A stretch of 64,000 nt of DNA from SAR324 cluster bacterium (GTDB taxonomy: Bacteria > SAR324 > XYD2-FULL-50-16), in the NCBI GenBank assembly GCA_028282885.1, contig JANQGX010000087.1:1-64000 (forward strand), given 5' to 3'. Numbering within the stretch: the stretch's first letter is position 1; every line of letters starts with the position of its first letter. Of this stretch, positions 41,463 to 51,615 are shown one piece after another. The position numbers were made by a program, and so were the translations under genes. The notes under the pieces were generated by a model. It ran no database searches. It was not told where the DNA came from and was given only the letters and a program-made list of their open reading frames with translations.

Positions 41463-43574
41463 TTATTCTTCAGGAAAGCTTATGAAGAATCCTGAACCTG
41501 ATTCATTGACATCCTTTACCATATAAGTGCCTTGCTCGGTTCCATCGCTGCGCCAAAGCTCCAGATTATCGGCATCGGTGGTAGCAGCGAAGAAAATGAC
41601 CCCGGCACTCTCTTTTAACTCAACACATTCGTAAGTGGGATCTATTGCAGAACCTGAGGTGTTGATCTCTTTTACTTTCATTGTACCTGCAGCGGTTCCG
41701 TCACTTCTCCAAAGTTCTCCATCCGTTCCGGCGGTGTCATCAGCCCAGAAAAAGATCATCCCGTTAGCCACTGTCAACATGTTTGGATCAGAACTGCCGG
41801 AACCCTCGGCAATATCTATTACCATCAACGTTCCCTCTTCGGTACCGTCCGTTTTCCAGAGTTCAAATCCATGCGTGCCGGTTTTTGCGGTAAAATAAAG
41901 TGTGTTATTCAATACCGTAAACTCTCCGGGATAGGAATCTTCAGATCCCGGATTGATATCTTTCAGCATGACCGTCCCTTCGTCGGTACCATCACTTATC
42001 CAGAGTTCCTTTCCGTTGATTCCGTCGTCAGCTACGAAGTAAAGCATATCATTCCAGACCAAAAGCTGGCTGGGATGAGAGTGACCACTCGGATTGATAT
42101 CCTTAACCCTCACCGTCCCTGCATCGGTGCCATTGCTTTTCCAGAGTTCTCTATCATTAGCTGCGTCAACTGAGCTGTGAGCAGCGAAATAGAGTTCACC
42201 TTTGAATTCCACAAAGTCATCCGGATTTGCCAACTTAAAACTTGTGTCGGTATTGATATTGCTGACCATCTCGGTGCCTGCTTGGGTACCATTGCTTTTC
42301 CAGAGTTCCCGACCGTCGCTCCCATTGTCCGCAGCGAAATAGAGTTCATTGTTGTACTCAAAAAAACCTAGCGAGGACAGACCACTGGAGGATCCCGGAT
42401 TAATATCCATAACCATCTCCGTTCCCGATTCGGTCCCATCGCTTTTCCAGAGTTCCCTGCCAGCGGCACTGTTTGCAGCAAAGAACACTTCACCATTCAG
42501 GACCTTGTAGTTGTTGGGAGCGGATTGATAGAAGTCAGGGTAAATATCCTTGACAAGCTGTGTACCTTCGTCAGTGCCATCGGTTTTCCAAAGTTCGAGA
42601 TTCGAAGAGGAACTGCCCGCAGTAAAGTAAGTGGTATCACCAATGCTGGCCATCCTATTGGACAATCCCATGCAAAAATTCTGTGGCAGGGACTTTCCAC
42701 CGTACTGATTGGTGATCTTGACCAGAACGGTCCCCTCTTCCGTACCGTTACTCATCCAGAGACCGGTCTCAACCCCGTTTTGAGTTCCATGAAAAAATAT
42801 CCGATGAGAATCAGCGCAGGTGACAGTGACGTCATACACGGCATCTCCGGAGATATCACCGCTGCCATTGGCAATCGTACAAGTCTGATCGGGTTCGACC
42901 GGACTTTCTTTAATAGCAATGCTGTAAGTCGAACCATCATTTATCAACTGGTCAAATGTAAAAACGCCATTCGCTTCAATATTAAGTTCATCACCATTGC
43001 TGTTTTGGAGAACCAGGCCGGATCCGGTTAATCCCGATACGGTTCCACTGACGGAGTACTGAGGCACATCCGGGTCATAGATATCTGTCGAAACATCAAC
43101 AGTGCTGTCATTCATTGATACGCTGACGGTGATAGCATCTTCTTCGCCTGTGATTGTAAAGGCGTCGGAAAATCCATAAACCACCGGATCAATCTGCTCC
43201 AGGTAAACCTGTTCTGCTGAATACTCATCAGTGGCATAGTCCAATCTTGCAACCCTGATAGATGTATTTAAAGGTAACATCAGGGAGACCGTGTTAGTTT
43301 CAAGATCAAGCATCGCCTTATCATAATGTGACGCCATTACTTCCCAACTGAAGGTGCTGATCGTCTCCGGGAGAACGAAAATCGCCGAGGAAAGGGTATC
43401 CTCAGTTGCATCCGGCTGGGCATTTGCAGATCTATCTTCGGAGTCTTCTATCTGTATGGTTACCCTGATCATTTGGGTTTCCTCATCATGAGAGGTTTCG
43501 CTTGATTTGCATCCCATCAGAGTCAGCGCCATCAAAAAAACAAGTCCGATTAAGAGTGTTGTTTTTGTTTTCAT
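41463..43574 (-). CDS. Lipoprotein with nine ELWxSDGT repeats
   Basis: The protein of about 703 residues starts at ATG 43574 (GGAG 7 nt upstream) with a lipoprotein signal peptide ending LMGC (lipid on C22). Residues about 30-170 form an uncharacterised beta-rich region, followed by an Ig-like module (YSVSGTVSGLTGSGLVLQ ... CTIANGSGD). The rest consists of nine repeats of about 45-50 residues built on ELWxSDGTxxGTxxVKDINPGS ... LYFxA, which probably fold as a beta-propeller. It should be membrane-anchored and face the periplasm or cell surface, in binding or adhesion; no catalytic motif is visible. It is a single gene with its own promoter region. Confidence 0.85.
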   Translation of the reverse strand: MKTKTTLLIGLVFLMALTLMGCKSSETSHDEETQMIRVTIQIEDSEDRSANAQPDATEDTLSSAIFVLPETISTFSWEVMASHYDKAMLDLETNTVSLMLPLNTSIRVARLDYATDEYSAEQVYLEQIDPVVYGFSDAFTITGEEDAITVSVSMNDSTVDVSTDIYDPDVPQYSVSGTVSGLTGSGLVLQNSNGDELNIEANGVFTFDQLINDGSTYSIAIKESPVEPDQTCTIANGSGDISGDAVYDVTVTCADSHRIFFHGTQNGVETGLWMSNGTEEGTVLVKITNQYGGKSLPQNFCMGLSNRMASIGDTTYFTAGSSSSNLELWKTDGTDEGTQLVKDIYPDFYQSAPNNYKVLNGEVFFAANSAAGRELWKSDGTESGTEMVMDINPGSSSGLSSLGFFEYNNELYFAADNGSDGRELWKSNGTQAGTEMVSNINTDTSFKLANPDDFVEFKGELYFAAHSSVDAANDRELWKSNGTDAGTVRVKDINPSGHSHPSQLLVWNDMLYFVADDGINGKELWISDGTDEGTVMLKDINPGSEDSYPGEFTVLNNTLYFTAKTGTHGFELWKTDGTEEGTLMVIDIAEGSGSSDPNMLTVANGMIFFWADDTAGTDGELWRSDGTAAGTMKVKEINTSGSAIDPTYECVELKESAGVIFFAATTDADNLELWRSDGTEQGTYMVKDVNESGSGFFISFPEE
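41527..42770 (-). repeat. Tandem coding repeats (nine ELWxSDGT units)
   Basis: Within the lipoprotein, the pattern [EG]LWxS/TD/NGTxxGT occurs nine times at intervals of about 140-150 bp. The units are diverged at DNA level, so this is an old protein repeat rather than a recent expansion. Confidence 0.8.
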
Positions 43575-44227
43575 CGTTTTCTCCAGGTGGTGGTTTGGAA
43601 TTCTGTTTTTCATGACGTTTTTCTGTGTTAAATACAAGCCTCAGAATCTTTTTGAAGTGTTGGTTATTCTATTACAGAGAGTGTGCCATCTTATTTTTTC
43701 CTATATTTTCAGAGACATAAAAAAAGATATGAAAAAAAGTGTTGCAAATCCGGAGCATATGTTCCAAAAATGCATCAGTCGCTAATGAGAGTTATTTCGT
43801 GTTAAATATTAGTATGTTGCCAAATAAACTGTAATAACTGTATTAAATATGGAACATTTTAACGATAGTAAATCAGGCGAGGTATCGGGGATTTTTTCTC
43901 TGATTACTCCGGAGATCAAAAAAAGAAAAATCCCCCATGATTGGATTGATTAATTCGAAGTGAGTGAATACCGGGGATTACAGATCTATTGATTTCTATT
44001 GATTACGCTTCAACTGATTTTTTTCTGTCACAAGCAAGAAAACAAGGACTCTCGGTGTACTTATCGCAGGCAGTTCTTATAGAATGGCCTTCCAAAAGAC
44101 TCGGGATTCCGCCGAAAACAATCTGTCATTACGATGTGCCGTTCAAATTAGGTCAACAGGATCTGTTCATGTTTTTTGATTAGTTTATCGCCAGGTGACA
44201 CTGACACGAAACAGGAGCTCAATAATA
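43575..44227. other. Intergenic region upstream of the giant hybrid kinase
   Basis: About 650 bp of AT-rich DNA between divergent genes. It holds the stem-loop at 43887-43935 and a short tandem repeat (TCTATTGAT at 43985 and 43995). The 64-codon open frame at 43989-44183 has no ribosome-binding site or recognisable family. Confidence 0.45.
43887..43935. repeat. Stem-loop with 10-bp arms
   Basis: GGGGATTTTT (43887-43896) and AAAAATCCCC (43926-43935) are perfect arms; TGAT/ATCA inside can form an inner stem. The A/T-rich arms allow terminator function on either strand. It may insulate the two divergent transcription units. Confidence 0.45.
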
Positions 44228-47200
44228 ATGACTTCCATCAAGAGATCAGCTCGCATCGGATTACTCGCCCTGATGGCAATCATCATCCTGATTGCAGTAT
44301 TCATAACTGAGCGTGCACAGCCCCTTGACAGAGCATTCAGGGTGTTAACAGAAGATTATCCCCCGTATAATTATCAACAAAAAGGAGAGTTGAAAGGCAT
44401 CTCGGTTGAGATTGTCAATGAACTGTTTAAACGCCTCAACCTGCCCCATGAAATAGAGGTTCTACCCTGGACAAAGGCTTATAAGCTGGCGCAAACGGAG
44501 GATAATATAATTCTGTTTTCAACCACCCGCTCGGCAATGAGAGAGGATCTATTCAAGTGGGTGGGTCCGCTGGTACCCAACAATACGGTCTTCTTCGCTA
44601 GAACAGGAGAGAGTTTTTCCTTCAATTCCCTGGATGACGCCAGGAAGGTCCGGAAGATAGGGGTATATAAGGACGATTATGGCGAACTGCTGTTAAAGGA
44701 GGCCGGGTTTACCAATACGGAAACCGTTATCAACAACCGGGACAATCTTTTCAAACTTGTCGACGGCAGCATTGATCTCTGGGTTATCAACGAGTTGACC
44801 GGTAAGCACATGGCTCGCGAAGAGGGGTTGAGTGAAGAAATAGAGGCCATCTTTCCCGTGAAAAAAGAGTTCATGTATCTCGCTTTCAGCAAAAACACAC
44901 CGGACAGTGTTATTCAGGAGTGGCAGAAAACCCTGGACGAGATTAAGAACGACGGCACCTATTCCCAGATTTTTGCGCATTGGATCATGTTCTCTTACAC
45001 GGAGGATCTCAAACCCGAGCTCAAAACAAGGATTAAACTGACCGAAGAAGAAAAGAGCTGGATCGATGATCATCCCGTCATTCGTATGGCACCCGATCCC
45101 GACTACGCACCCTTCCAATTCTTATCCAAAGATGGCGTCTCTGCCGGAATTGCGGACGACTACCTTGAGACAATCTCAAAAAAACTCGGAGTTCGATTTG
45201 AAACCGTCAAAACCCAAAGCTGGTCCCAATCCCTGGCGATGGTTGAAAATGGGGAGGCCGACCTGGTGGCGGTGGCTGCAAAGACCCCCCGGCGTCTGGA
45301 ATACATGCTCTTTAGTGATCCCTACATTGAGTTTCCGGATGTGATCATCACCAGGAAAGGCCATCCGGAAATTAAGTCGTTACATAACTTAAGAGGCAAA
45401 ACCATTATTTCGGTTAAGGGTTTTGCCGTAAACGATTTTCTCTCGGAGAATTATCCGGAAATTAAGATTAAAATTGTACAGGATGTAAAGACAGCCCTTC
45501 AGTACGTCTCAACAGGAGAAGCAGTGGCAACTGTTCTGAATATTGCCACAACGAGTTACAATATTGAAAAGTGGCAGATCACCAATTTGCACGTCAACTC
45601 AATGACCGATTTTTCCTATAAACTCTCTTTTGCCTCCCGCAAGGACTGGCCCCTCTTGAATCAGATTCTGAACAAAGCCCTTTTGTCACTAACCGAAGAA
45701 GAGAAAAAATCGATTTACAGAAAGTGGATCGCCTTTGGAGCTGACGACGACAAACCGGATCAAAAAAAGAGATCGGGTTCGGAGATGCCGGAAAAAGTAG
45801 TTATAGACCTGACCGAGAAGGAGCGGGAATGGCTCGCAAAACATCCCAGGATTCGTATCGGCGTTGATCCCGCTTATCCACCGCTTGAGTTCATCGAAGA
45901 TGATGGAACTCATCAGGGTGTATCTTCGGATTATGTTCGATTGATCAGTGAGCGCCTTCGAATATCCATGGAGATTGTCCCCGGCCTTTCCTGGCCTCAA
46001 GTCCTGGAGGGGGCAGAATCGAAAACCGTGGATGTCATTCCCCTCATGAGCAAAACAAAACAGCGCATAAAATACCTTGAGTTCTCCGATTCATACCTCT
46101 CCTATCCAAATATCCTGATAGCCAGGAATGATCATGAGTTCGTGTCCGGACTTGTGGATTTTCAGGGCAAGGAGTTGGCAGTCGTTAAGGACTATGCTCT
46201 AAGCGAGATTCTAAAAACCCAGTACCCTTCAATCAAACATTATGTCGTAAATTCACCGTTGGAGGCTCTGGAAGCTGTCGCAATAGGTAAAGTGGACGGT
46301 TATGTGGGCAACCTTGGGGTTACAGGGTACCTGATCAAAGTCGAAGGATTTACCAACTTAAAAATCGCAGCTCCAACCGATTTGGAGAACCCACCGTTCA
46401 GCTTTGGCGTGCGCAACGACTGGCCGGAGTTTATACCTATTTTGAACAAGGCACTGGCGTCGATTCGGGAAGAGGATCGACTGAAAATTGCTCACAAATG
46501 GATCTCTGTCGCAGATGAAAGACCCGTTGATTATACCCTTCTCTGGCGAATAGTGGCTGGTATGGGGGCAATTGTCATCCTGGTCTTCTTATGGGTGTTT
46601 TTCATCCAGCGTCAGAAAAAGGCCTTAAGGGAAAGTGAAGAGAAATACCGGAACCTCTACCGGACAGCGATGGTAGGCCTTTATCGTTCCGCTTTGGACG
46701 GAAGCAGGTTCTTCTCCGCCAATCTGACCCTTGCCACCATGTTTGGCTTCAGCTCAATGGAGCGGTTTTTGGAAGAGTATTCACCCATAGATACCTATGC
46801 CGATCCCCACAAACGGGATGAATTTGTTAGCCTGCTTAAAAAAAACGGTCACGTTGACGATTTTGAGTTTCCCGGTCTTCGCAAGGACGGTTCGGTAAGA
46901 GATTTCATTGTCAGTGCAACCCTTTATGAGGCACAGGGACATATTGAGGGCAGCATACTTGATATCACCGATCGAAAAAAGGCGGAAAAGGAGATTAGGG
47001 CGGCCAAAGAGGCAGCAGAAGCCGCGAGCCGAACAAAGAGTGACTTTCTGGCCACCATGAGTCATGAAATCAGGTCACCGCTAAACGCTATTATTGGCTT
47101 AACCGATCTCTCAAGCAAAACCAACGATGACCGGAAAAAGCAGGACTATCTGCGGATGACCAGGACATCGGCTAATACACTGTTGGGGCTGGTAAACGAT

Positions 47201-48580
47201 ATTCTGGACCTGACCAAGATTGAAAGCGGTAAAATGGAAGTGGAAGAGATCGGATTTAATCCGGTTAATCTCATTGAACAGACCGTCGAGTCACACAGGT
47301 TCCTGGCCAATCAAAAGGGTCTGGAGTTCCACCTGACCATTGATCGAAGCATTCCCGAAGCAGTGATCGGTTCTCCAGGATTGATCCGGCAGATTCTCAA
47401 TAATCTTGTCGGAAATGCACTTAAGTTTACGGAAAAAGGGAGCATTGATATCATCGTCAACTTCATGGGACCATCAACTCAGGAAGCAATTAACGGTTTC
47501 TCTAATCTTAAATTCATTATCAAAGATACCGGAATTGGCATTCCCCCGGAAAAACAGCAGAAGATCTTCGATTCGTTCACCCAGGGTGATGGTTCCACTA
47601 CCCGGAAATACGGCGGAACAGGACTTGGCACCACTATCTCAAAACAGCTTGTGGAACTAATGGGCGGAGAGATTAACCTGGAAAGTTCTCCGAATTCCGG
47701 TACCATTTTTACCTTCACGGTTCCCGTAAAACCCGCTGAAACCTCGGATCTTCCCCAAACAGACGATTCAGTGTTTGACAGGAACCCGTCTTATCGGTAT
47801 TCAACATTAAAAATTCTGCTGGTTGAAGACAATCTCATCAATGCCCAGGTTGCAGCGGAAACATTGCGAAAGTTCGGGCAAAAAGTGATAATGGTTGAAG
47901 ATGGCAGAGCAGCACTGGCAACACTTGATAAGGAGGAATTCGATCTTGTGCTAATGGATATCATGATGCCGGAAATGGATGGATATGAAGCAACCCGCAG
48001 AATTCGGGAAAATGAAAGAAAAACGGGCAGCCACATACCAATTATTGCCTTGACCGCCGGAGCATTCAAGGATGACAAGGATCGCTGTCTCAAAGCCGGG
48101 ATGGATGATTATCTCCCCAAACCGGTGGACTATAATCTGTTAATGCAGAAAATATCCTCTCTTACCAATGAATCCAAACCGACCATAGATATGAGTGGCA
48201 AGCAAAAAAATCCGGAGTCTGAATCCCCTCTGTTCGACCTGACAGAACTGAAACGAAGAATTGGCGATGAAAAGAAGGTGCTGGGACTGATCACTTGGTT
48301 TATCAAAGATACTGAACTGCAGATTCAATCGGCGGAAAAGGGGCTGGAAGAGGGGAATGCGGAACTTGTTGTGAAAGGGTGTCACAAGATAAAGGGTTCG
48401 GCGGACAGTTTTGGAGCAAAAGGGTTTCACGAAAGCGCCCACGCGGCCGAAAAGGCTGGAAGAGCAGGAGATCTGCAGCTGGCGCAATTGGAACTGGAAA
48501 AGGTAAAACAACTCTTTCAGCAGATAAATGAGAAATTAGTGCAGGACTTTGACCTGTCTGAGAACGCCCAAGGAGTCTAA
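44228..48580 (+). CDS. Unorthodox hybrid histidine kinase with three periplasmic binding domains
   Basis: The protein of about 1450 residues has an N-terminal membrane anchor (9-27), three tandem SBP_bac_3 (PBPb) domains (about 35-265, 275-505 and 535-765; domains 2 and 3 each open with an LTExE...WxxxHPxIRxxxDPxYxP motif), a membrane helix (772-793), PAS (805-920), HisKA with H946, HATPase (N1063, D1100-x-G), a receiver (phospho-acceptor D1244) and an HPt domain (H1386 in HKIKGSADSFGA). This is the BvgS/EvgS architecture with one extra binding domain. ATG 44228 is chosen for the anchor helix and AGGAG upstream (a GTG at 44195 would add 11 residues). It should phosphorylate the response regulator that begins immediately after its stop codon. 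Confidence 0.92.
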   Translation: MTSIKRSARIGLLALMAIIILIAVFITERAQPLDRAFRVLTEDYPPYNYQQKGELKGISVEIVNELFKRLNLPHEIEVLPWTKAYKLAQTEDNIILFSTTRSAMREDLFKWVGPLVPNNTVFFARTGESFSFNSLDDARKVRKIGVYKDDYGELLLKEAGFTNTETVINNRDNLFKLVDGSIDLWVINELTGKHMAREEGLSEEIEAIFPVKKEFMYLAFSKNTPDSVIQEWQKTLDEIKNDGTYSQIFAHWIMFSYTEDLKPELKTRIKLTEEEKSWIDDHPVIRMAPDPDYAPFQFLSKDGVSAGIADDYLETISKKLGVRFETVKTQSWSQSLAMVENGEADLVAVAAKTPRRLEYMLFSDPYIEFPDVIITRKGHPEIKSLHNLRGKTIISVKGFAVNDFLSENYPEIKIKIVQDVKTALQYVSTGEAVATVLNIATTSYNIEKWQITNLHVNSMTDFSYKLSFASRKDWPLLNQILNKALLSLTEEEKKSIYRKWIAFGADDDKPDQKKRSGSEMPEKVVIDLTEKEREWLAKHPRIRIGVDPAYPPLEFIEDDGTHQGVSSDYVRLISERLRISMEIVPGLSWPQVLEGAESKTVDVIPLMSKTKQRIKYLEFSDSYLSYPNILIARNDHEFVSGLVDFQGKELAVVKDYALSEILKTQYPSIKHYVVNSPLEALEAVAIGKVDGYVGNLGVTGYLIKVEGFTNLKIAAPTDLENPPFSFGVRNDWPEFIPILNKALASIREEDRLKIAHKWISVADERPVDYTLLWRIVAGMGAIVILVFLWVFFIQRQKKALRESEEKYRNLYRTAMVGLYRSALDGSRFFSANLTLATMFGFSSMERFLEEYSPIDTYADPHKRDEFVSLLKKNGHVDDFEFPGLRKDGSVRDFIVSATLYEAQGHIEGSILDITDRKKAEKEIRAAKEAAEAASRTKSDFLATMSHEIRSPLNAIIGLTDLSSKTNDDRKKQDYLRMTRTSANTLLGLVNDILDLTKIESGKMEVEEIGFNPVNLIEQTVESHRFLANQKGLEFHLTIDRSIPEAVIGSPGLIRQILNNLVGNALKFTEKGSIDIIVNFMGPSTQEAINGFSNLKFIIKDTGIGIPPEKQQKIFDSFTQGDGSTTRKYGGTGLGTTISKQLVELMGGEINLESSPNSGTIFTFTVPVKPAETSDLPQTDDSVFDRNPSYRYSTLKILLVEDNLINAQVAAETLRKFGQKVIMVEDGRAALATLDKEEFDLVLMDIMMPEMDGYEATRRIRENERKTGSHIPIIALTAGAFKDDKDRCLKAGMDDYLPKPVDYNLLMQKISSLTNESKPTIDMSGKQKNPESESPLFDLTELKRRIGDEKKVLGLITWFIKDTELQIQSAEKGLEEGNAELVVKGCHKIKGSADSFGAKGFHESAHAAEKAGRAGDLQLAQLELEKVKQLFQQINEKLVQDFDLSENAQGV

Positions 48581-49957
48581 ATGGCCGGAGAGAGACTGTT
48601 GATCGTTGAAGATAACCTGATTGAGCTAACTCTCCTGCAAAGCGATCTGGAAAGCAGGGGATACCAATGCATCACCGCGGCGGATGGCGAGGAGGCCCTT
48701 GAAAAGCTGGAGAGAAGAGAAGTCGATTTAATCATCTCAGACCAGAATATGCCCGGCATGGACGGCCTCAGCCTCTTACAGGAGGTAAAGAAGCGATTCG
48801 GGAGCCTTCCGTTTATTATGTTGACCAGGGAAGGCAGCATTGATGCTGCCGTTACCTCAATCAGATCCGGAGCTAATGATTATCTGCAAAAACCCTATGA
48901 TATAATTGAATTACAATCGGTAATCAATCGTTCCATCAGTTATCGACGTCTGAGCGATGAGAATAATAAACTCAAAGCCCATCTGAAGGGTAACTACGGA
49001 CTGAGCAAGTTAATCACGTCGTCTCCGGAAATGGCAAAAGTGATTGAACTGGTGCGCAAGGTGGCCGTTTCTCCCAGGGTAGCTGTGGCGATTTATGGTG
49101 AAAGCGGAACCGGAAAAGAGGTATTGGCCAGGGCTATTCATACCGAAGGAGAAGGTCTTGAGAACAGATTTGTGGCCGTTAACTGTGCCGGTGTCCCCAG
49201 TGCGCTTTTGGAAAGCGAGCTGTTTGGGCATGTCAAGGGCGCGTTTACCGGTGCCGATCGTGAAAGAAAAGGGAAATTCGATCTTGCCCAGGGCGGAACC
49301 ATCCTGCTTGATGAAATCGGGGATATGGGGCTTGACCTGCAGGTAAAACTACTTCGGGTTCTTCAGGAAAAAGTCTATGAACCGGTAGGTTCCAATAAAC
49401 AGGTCAAAGCCGATTTAAGAGTTATTACCGCCACGCATCGGAATTTAGAGGAACTGATCAAGGAAGGAAAGTTCCGTGAAGACCTTTATCATCGGATCAA
49501 TGTTTTTCCCATAATCTTACCTCCCTTGCGCGAACGCAGAAATGATATTCCCCTGCTGACCGAACACTTTCTCAGGGAGTTGAACAACGAGATTGGCAAA
49601 CCGCTACCCGGGATTTCGAAAAAAGCAATGGAGAGCCTGGAACAATACCATTGGCCCGGAAATGTGCGTGAGTTGAAAAATTGTATCGAGAGGGCGGCGA
49701 TTCTTGTTGAAGGCTCACTGATTCAGGAAGAACATCTCAATTTCATCTCCGGCTCCGGCCCTGTTGAAGTCCCTCCACCCGATTCGGTTTTACACCAACC
49801 GGGTGCGGTTCGGTTTAATTTCTCCATTGAAGAAGCGGAACTCAGCCCCGAATCCATCATCGAAGCGGCCAAAGAGCAGGTGCTGGCATACTGCAACGGA
49901 AACAAGAGCAAAGCAGCAAAACTCTTGAAACGCAGTAGAACCTTCTTCTACCGATAG
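48581..49957 (+). CDS. NtrC-family response regulator
   Basis: The 458-residue protein has a receiver domain (phospho-acceptor D54, K104), a sigma-54 AAA+ domain (Walker A GESGTGKE 173-180, GAFTGA 220-225, Walker B ILLDEIGD 241-248) and a C-terminal Fis-type helix-turn-helix. The last helix stops at RSRTFFYR, a few residues shorter than usual (normally followed by a LKKYGI-like tail), so the DNA-binding end is minimal. Its ATG follows the kinase stop directly with GGAG upstream; the two form a cognate pair. Targets are not evident; no convincing sigma-54 promoter was found before the next gene. Confidence 0.92.
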   Translation: MAGERLLIVEDNLIELTLLQSDLESRGYQCITAADGEEALEKLERREVDLIISDQNMPGMDGLSLLQEVKKRFGSLPFIMLTREGSIDAAVTSIRSGANDYLQKPYDIIELQSVINRSISYRRLSDENNKLKAHLKGNYGLSKLITSSPEMAKVIELVRKVAVSPRVAVAIYGESGTGKEVLARAIHTEGEGLENRFVAVNCAGVPSALLESELFGHVKGAFTGADRERKGKFDLAQGGTILLDEIGDMGLDLQVKLLRVLQEKVYEPVGSNKQVKADLRVITATHRNLEELIKEGKFREDLYHRINVFPIILPPLRERRNDIPLLTEHFLRELNNEIGKPLPGISKKAMESLEQYHWPGNVRELKNCIERAAILVEGSLIQEEHLNFISGSGPVEVPPPDSVLHQPGAVRFNFSIEEAELSPESIIEAAKEQVLAYCNGNKSKAAKLLKRSRTFFYR

Positions 49958-49982
49958 ATAAGTCCATGTCATGGAACTTATC
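49957..49982 (+). terminator. Hairpin terminator after the NtrC-type regulator
   Basis: GATAAGTCCATG (49957-49968) and CATGGAACTTATC (49970-49982) pair with one bulged A and a minimal loop, then a pyrimidine-rich tail (CCTTCTTTTCCTC). It starts at the last base of the stop codon. Confidence 0.6.
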
Positions 49983-50322
49983 CCTTCTTTTCCTCTTTGC
50001 CTCCGATCCAAGTGGCAGGGCAAAGGAAAACGCTCCATATTTGAAACACTCCCTGGTAGCCCTGCAGTTAAACAAAATAATTTCAATGGGTTAACCTAAG
50101 TATTTAGAGAGTGTTCCAGATTCATTACACTTGTTCCGGTATCGTAACAGTCGCTTCTATCACAGTTTTCCCTATATCATTGTAATTTTTAAGAATGTGT
50201 GAATGGTATGGCCTGTGCAGAATATCCATCAAACAGTGTTTCACTTCCCTGGAAGAAATGAATTCCAGGCGACAATAGAAGTGAACACCAAAAAACAAAT
50301 CCTTCTGCAACAGGAGAACACC
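49983..50322. other. Intergenic region before the helical protein gene
   Basis: About 340 bp without a gene. GCAGGGC (50015-50021) and GCCCTGC (50059-50065) form a distant inverted repeat. An AGGAGA site precedes ATG 50323. No sigma-54 core with correct spacing was found. Confidence 0.4.
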
Positions 50323-51615
50323 ATGCAACTAGCACTATTCAATAAACAATCCAACGGTTTTCAGCTAAATAGAGCGAGTATCAGGCAGAGTTTTCTGAGA
50401 TATGGCATACCCCAGGGTGTTTTTCTGAATGAAAGCAAACTGGAAAAAGACCTTAAATCAGTTGTGGCTCTCTACCCGGACCCAAAGCTGTTCTTGCAAG
50501 AAATCAATCGACCCAAAAACTCGGGTAAATCGCTTCAACCCGGCCGAAAAAAGCTCCCGGATCTGGCAGTTTACAGAGAAGCTGTCAGTCAGTCAGCCAC
50601 GGGTAGCAATACGACCAGGATCCGAAATGAAGTTGCCAGGTTGATCAAAAAACACGGTGACCATCCTGAAATTAAAGCCTTAAGAGCGATTCAGATCTTT
50701 AACGATATCAGCCATAGCGGGCTTGATCAGGGCAAGCTGACAGCCTATAAAAATGCTTTACTCCTCATGACAGATGCGCTTTACAACGGCGGAACCAATA
50801 TCTTTAACGCAACCTGGTTTGTGAAAATCTATCTGAAATTCCTCGACGCGCTCAGTAAAAGGATGCAATCTCTTTGTAAGTCAGGCTTAAAAAACCAGGA
50901 ACTGCGAATCAGAATACTGGCTAAAGATGTTAAGAAAAGACATATGCAGGTAGCTCTCCTGATGAACATCCAGGATAAGTTGGACGGTCTCCAAAAACTC
51001 AACCAGAAAATGAGAAACACTGTTTTCTTTACCGAAGGGATAACCAACCTGGAGATTCGCAAGGCATACAGGGCTATAGCTGATAAAAAAAGCGAAAAGC
51101 TGGTCGGCAAAGGGAAAAAAGCTATCCATGTCATCTGGGTATCCCTCACCCTCAATCTTCTGTTTTCCAAGATTCCCATTTTAAACGGCCTGGTGGAAAA
51201 GGAGTTTACCGGGATTACAGATTCCAATCGCGAGTTCTGTCTTCAAAAATCGATGCTTCACAGCAATCACCAACTGACGGACTTCCGTCTGGCAATGGCT
51301 GAAGGAGACAGGGCATCGGCCAGAACCATCGCCTTGAAATTGTACAAGTTTAACGACAAACTGATTGATCAACACCTGTCGATGGGAATCATCAGCAAAG
51401 CTTCGGAACTCGATCCCTACCTGAAGAAAGTTTGGATCGTAAATGAATCCAGGGGGCTGTTCAAGAATCCGGAGTACCAGAATATGGTCAGCGATGCTCT
51501 GAACTGCATCAGGGTCACCATGAGCGAACGATGCCAGATCAAAGGCCTGGTGGAGCTCGCTGAAAAACTGAGAGCATCCCTGATGGATATCAGCCTGGCC
51601 AACGGCTGGGCATAA
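50323..51615 (+). CDS. Unknown helical cytoplasmic protein
   Basis: This protein of about 430 residues starts at ATG 50323 with a well-placed AGGAGA (an in-frame extension to 50203 lacks one). It is largely alpha-helical, rich in Lys/Leu/Asn, with no signal peptide. One short hydrophobic stretch (VIWVSLTLNLLFSKIPIL, about 305-322) could touch a membrane. I recognise no family. Position after a two-component pair makes it a possible target, but a terminator separates them. A strong palindromic hairpin follows the stop. Confidence 0.65.
   Translation: MQLALFNKQSNGFQLNRASIRQSFLRYGIPQGVFLNESKLEKDLKSVVALYPDPKLFLQEINRPKNSGKSLQPGRKKLPDLAVYREAVSQSATGSNTTRIRNEVARLIKKHGDHPEIKALRAIQIFNDISHSGLDQGKLTAYKNALLLMTDALYNGGTNIFNATWFVKIYLKFLDALSKRMQSLCKSGLKNQELRIRILAKDVKKRHMQVALLMNIQDKLDGLQKLNQKMRNTVFFTEGITNLEIRKAYRAIADKKSEKLVGKGKKAIHVIWVSLTLNLLFSKIPILNGLVEKEFTGITDSNREFCLQKSMLHSNHQLTDFRLAMAEGDRASARTIALKLYKFNDKLIDQHLSMGIISKASELDPYLKKVWIVNESRGLFKNPEYQNMVSDALNCIRVTMSERCQIKGLVELAEKLRASLMDISLANGWA

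Noticed and set aside
41527..42770. Regularly spaced repeats considered as a CRISPR array
   Set aside because: The repeats are diverged coding units of about 140-150 bp in an intact lipoprotein frame, with no short identical repeat-spacer structure.
43989..44183. 64-codon open frame before the hybrid kinase
   Set aside because: No ribosome-binding site or family; could be coding but cannot be supported.
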